A stretch of 64,000 bases of DNA, from assembly GCF_900094625.1 (NCBI RefSeq), contig NZ_FMAJ01000004.1, positions 62,001 through 126,000 of the forward strand. The letters run 5' to 3'. The stretch's first letter is position 1; each line of letters begins with the position of its first letter. The notes under the pieces were generated by a model that made no database searches, was not told the DNA's origin, and worked only from the letters and a program-made list of their open reading frames with translations. The DNA comes from Rhizobium aethiopicum (lineage in GTDB: Bacteria; Pseudomonadota; Alphaproteobacteria; Rhizobiales; Rhizobiaceae). This document shows positions 62,618 through 64,000 of this stretch, in pieces. A program made the translations under genes and the position numbers.

Positions 62618-63667
62618 ATGATGCGTTTAAACTGCATGCTTCTCAGCTCCGTCATGGCTCTTGCGACAGCAGGAGCAGCATTTGCCGGGGATACGCTGAC
62701 CGTCACATCCTGGGGCGGCGCTTATACGAAGAGCCAGGAGGAGGCCTTCTTCAAACCCTTCTCCAAGGAGACCGGCACCAAGATCCTCCAGGATGAATGG
62801 GACGGCTCGACCGCCAAGCTGAAAGGCATGGTCGAGACGGGCCAGGTGACCTGGGACGTGGTCGACGTCGAGCCCAGTCACGCTTTGCAAGGCTGCGACG
62901 AAGGCTGGCTCGAGGCGATCGACTATGCGAAACTCGGTGGCAAGGACGCCTTCATCGATGGGGCCGCGATGGATTGCGCGGTCGCGACGATCGTCTTCGG
63001 AACCATCTATGCCTATGATGCCGCCAAGTTCCCGAACGGCGGGCCGCAAACGATGGCCGATCTGTTTGACACCGCCAAATTCCCCGGCCCCCGCGCCTTG
63101 CGCAAGTCTCCGAAAACAACGCTGGAATTCGCGCTAATTGCAGACGGCGTCAAACCCTCCGAGGTCTATAAGGTGCTCGGGACTCCCGAAGGCGTCGATC
63201 GCGCGTTCAAGAAGCTCGACACGATCAAGAAGGATGTGAAGGTCTGGTGGACCGCCGGGGCGCAGCCACCACAGCTTCTCGCCGATGGCGAAGTGGTGAT
63301 GACCACGGCATGGAACGGCCGTATCTACGATGCCGTCAAGAACAGCGGCAAAAACTTCAAGATCGTCTGGGACGGCCAGGGCATGGACTTCAACCTTTGG
63401 GCCGAGCCGAAAGGTTCGAAGAACAAGGAGTTGGCAGATAAATTCGTCGCCTTCACCGTCGAACCCGAGGTGATGGCGCAGCAGTCCAAATATATTTCCT
63501 ACGGCCCGACCCTGAAGGCGGCCATCGCCAAGGTTCCGCCGGATATTCTCGCCGATCTGCCGACTGCGCCGGACAATACGAAGAACGCATTCGTCGTCTC
63601 CTCCGAGTTTTGGGCCGACCATGATGAGGAGTTGACCGAGCGCTTCAACAAGTGGCTCGCACAGTAA
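62618..63667 (+). CDS. Polyamine-type periplasmic substrate-binding protein (PotD/PotF-like)
   Basis: The 349-aa protein has a signal peptide (CMLLSSVMALATAGAAFAGD) and the PotD-like pattern: TLTVTSWGGAYTKSQEEAFF, GQVTWDVVDVEPSHALQGCD, TIVFGTIYAYDAAKFPN, and PPQLLADGEVVMTTAWNGRI. It binds a polyamine or related amino compound; the acidic and Trp residues of the pocket cannot be assigned by eye. The start is 62618 or the ATG one codon later, after aaaaaggggaacc. It stands between the ATPase and permease genes. Confidence 0.92.
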   Translation: MMRLNCMLLSSVMALATAGAAFAGDTLTVTSWGGAYTKSQEEAFFKPFSKETGTKILQDEWDGSTAKLKGMVETGQVTWDVVDVEPSHALQGCDEGWLEAIDYAKLGGKDAFIDGAAMDCAVATIVFGTIYAYDAAKFPNGGPQTMADLFDTAKFPGPRALRKSPKTTLEFALIADGVKPSEVYKVLGTPEGVDRAFKKLDTIKKDVKVWWTAGAQPPQLLADGEVVMTTAWNGRIYDAVKNSGKNFKIVWDGQGMDFNLWAEPKGSKNKELADKFVAFTVEPEVMAQQSKYISYGPTLKAAIAKVPPDILADLPTAPDNTKNAFVVSSEFWADHDEELTERFNKWLAQ

Positions 63668-63735
63668 CCTCGTCGGGCGGGTGAGTGTCCCCCGACTTCG
63701 CTCGCCCCTTTCTCTACCGCAGGAAGGCATGATCG

Positions 63736-64000
63736 ATGGTGATCGCGACAATGAATGACGGAGAAGAAGCGGCGACTGCCACCCACGTGCGGGTGAAAAG
63801 CCTCGGCAGCGCAAAAAGCAAGGCGCAGCTGAAAGCGCTGTTGCTGGTCGCGCCTCTGCTTATCTTCCTGTTGCTCGTTTTCGTCCTCCCGATCGCCCTG
63901 TTGTTGACGCGGGCCGTCGACAACAGGGCGGCTTCCGCCGCCCTGTCCCACACGATGTCGGCTCTTTCATCCTGGGACGAGCAGTCGCCACCGGACGAGG
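63736..64000 (+). CDS. Polyamine-type ABC permease (PotB-like), N-terminal part
   Basis: The frame runs off the right end of the window after 88 codons. A charged cytoplasmic leader (VRVKSLGSAKSKAQLK) precedes the first membrane helix (LLLVAPLLIFLLLVFVLPIA), with a following LLLTRAVDN segment as in PotB-type permeases. The start at 63736 (or ATG 63751) follows caggaagg. It continues the importer operon, 68 bp after the binding-protein gene. Confidence 0.85.
   Translation, partial: MVIATMNDGEEAATATHVRVKSLGSAKSKAQLKALLLVAPLLIFLLLVFVLPIALLLTRAVDNRAASAALSHTMSALSSWDEQSPPDE

Overview
The window is high-GC DNA of an alphaproteobacterium, most likely a Rhizobium of the R. leguminosarum/R. etli type. 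This is inferred from gene style and content: many ABC importers, a MocR-type regulator, a NodT-type outer-membrane factor, plant-glycan glycosidases and GC-driven long antisense reading frames. The heavy load of catabolic cassettes, toxin-antitoxin pairs and IS debris suggests an accessory replicon (large plasmid or chromid), but no replication or transfer gene is present to prove it. No rRNA, tRNA, CRISPR array or intact insertion sequence was found.

Layout. 1-0.44 kb: 3' end of an oligopeptide-type ABC ATPase gene. 0.5-4.8 kb: an nfeD/slipin pair and a scrapyard holding a 41-bp direct repeat, IS21 istB and IS630 fragments, a decayed copy of the lpdV 3' end, a parDE pair and an SDR fragment. 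4.8-20.8 kb: branched-chain amino-acid catabolism. A seven-gene minus-strand operon encodes the four branched-chain 2-oxoacid dehydrogenase subunits plus acyl-CoA dehydrogenase, thiolase and an HSD17B10-like dehydrogenase (isoleucine/valine branch). After an AraC-type regulator and a broken toxin-antitoxin pair comes a plus-strand leucine operon: isovaleryl-CoA dehydrogenase, both methylcrotonyl-CoA carboxylase subunits, a MaoC hydratase and a CitE/HpcH-type lyase. 20.8-28.7 kb: an RND efflux pump with its outer-membrane factor and a CpxAR-like two-component system; a conserved 40-bp sequence precedes both transport units. 28.7-30.1 kb: a decayed copy of an enolase-family gene end and a cytochrome c gene.

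30.1-57 kb: a composite glycan-utilisation region in three modules. Module 1 is a twelve-gene minus-strand array: a Dpp-type importer with a 641-aa binding protein, a GH39 glycosidase, an IolB-like isomerase, a TIM-barrel isomerase, a 2-hydroxyacid dehydrogenase, an enolase-superfamily protein, an IlvD/Edd sugar-acid dehydratase and an RraA-like protein. A LacI regulator gene and a GH29 alpha-L-fucosidase gene diverge from it. Module 2 is a GntR/FCD regulator divergent from a DapA-family lyase. Module 3 is a LacI regulator divergent from a GH78 alpha-L-rhamnosidase and a CUT1 sugar ABC importer. Together they suggest import and breakdown of a plant or microbial oligosaccharide bearing fucose, rhamnose and a uronic or deoxy sugar; the substrate is inferred, not shown.

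57-64 kb: an orphan ParD-like antitoxin, a FitAB/VapBC-type pair with a perfect operator palindrome, a stand-alone WGR protein, and an amine/amino-acid module (DadA-like oxidase, MocR regulator, divergent polyamine-type ABC importer cut by the window end).

The items most worth a second look are the shared 40-bp box of the efflux system, the leucine operon with MaoC plus CitE-like enzymes where a hydratase and HMG-CoA lyase would be expected, the unassigned GH39/IolB-like/enolase pathway, and two decayed copies of operon 3' ends beside their intact parents.
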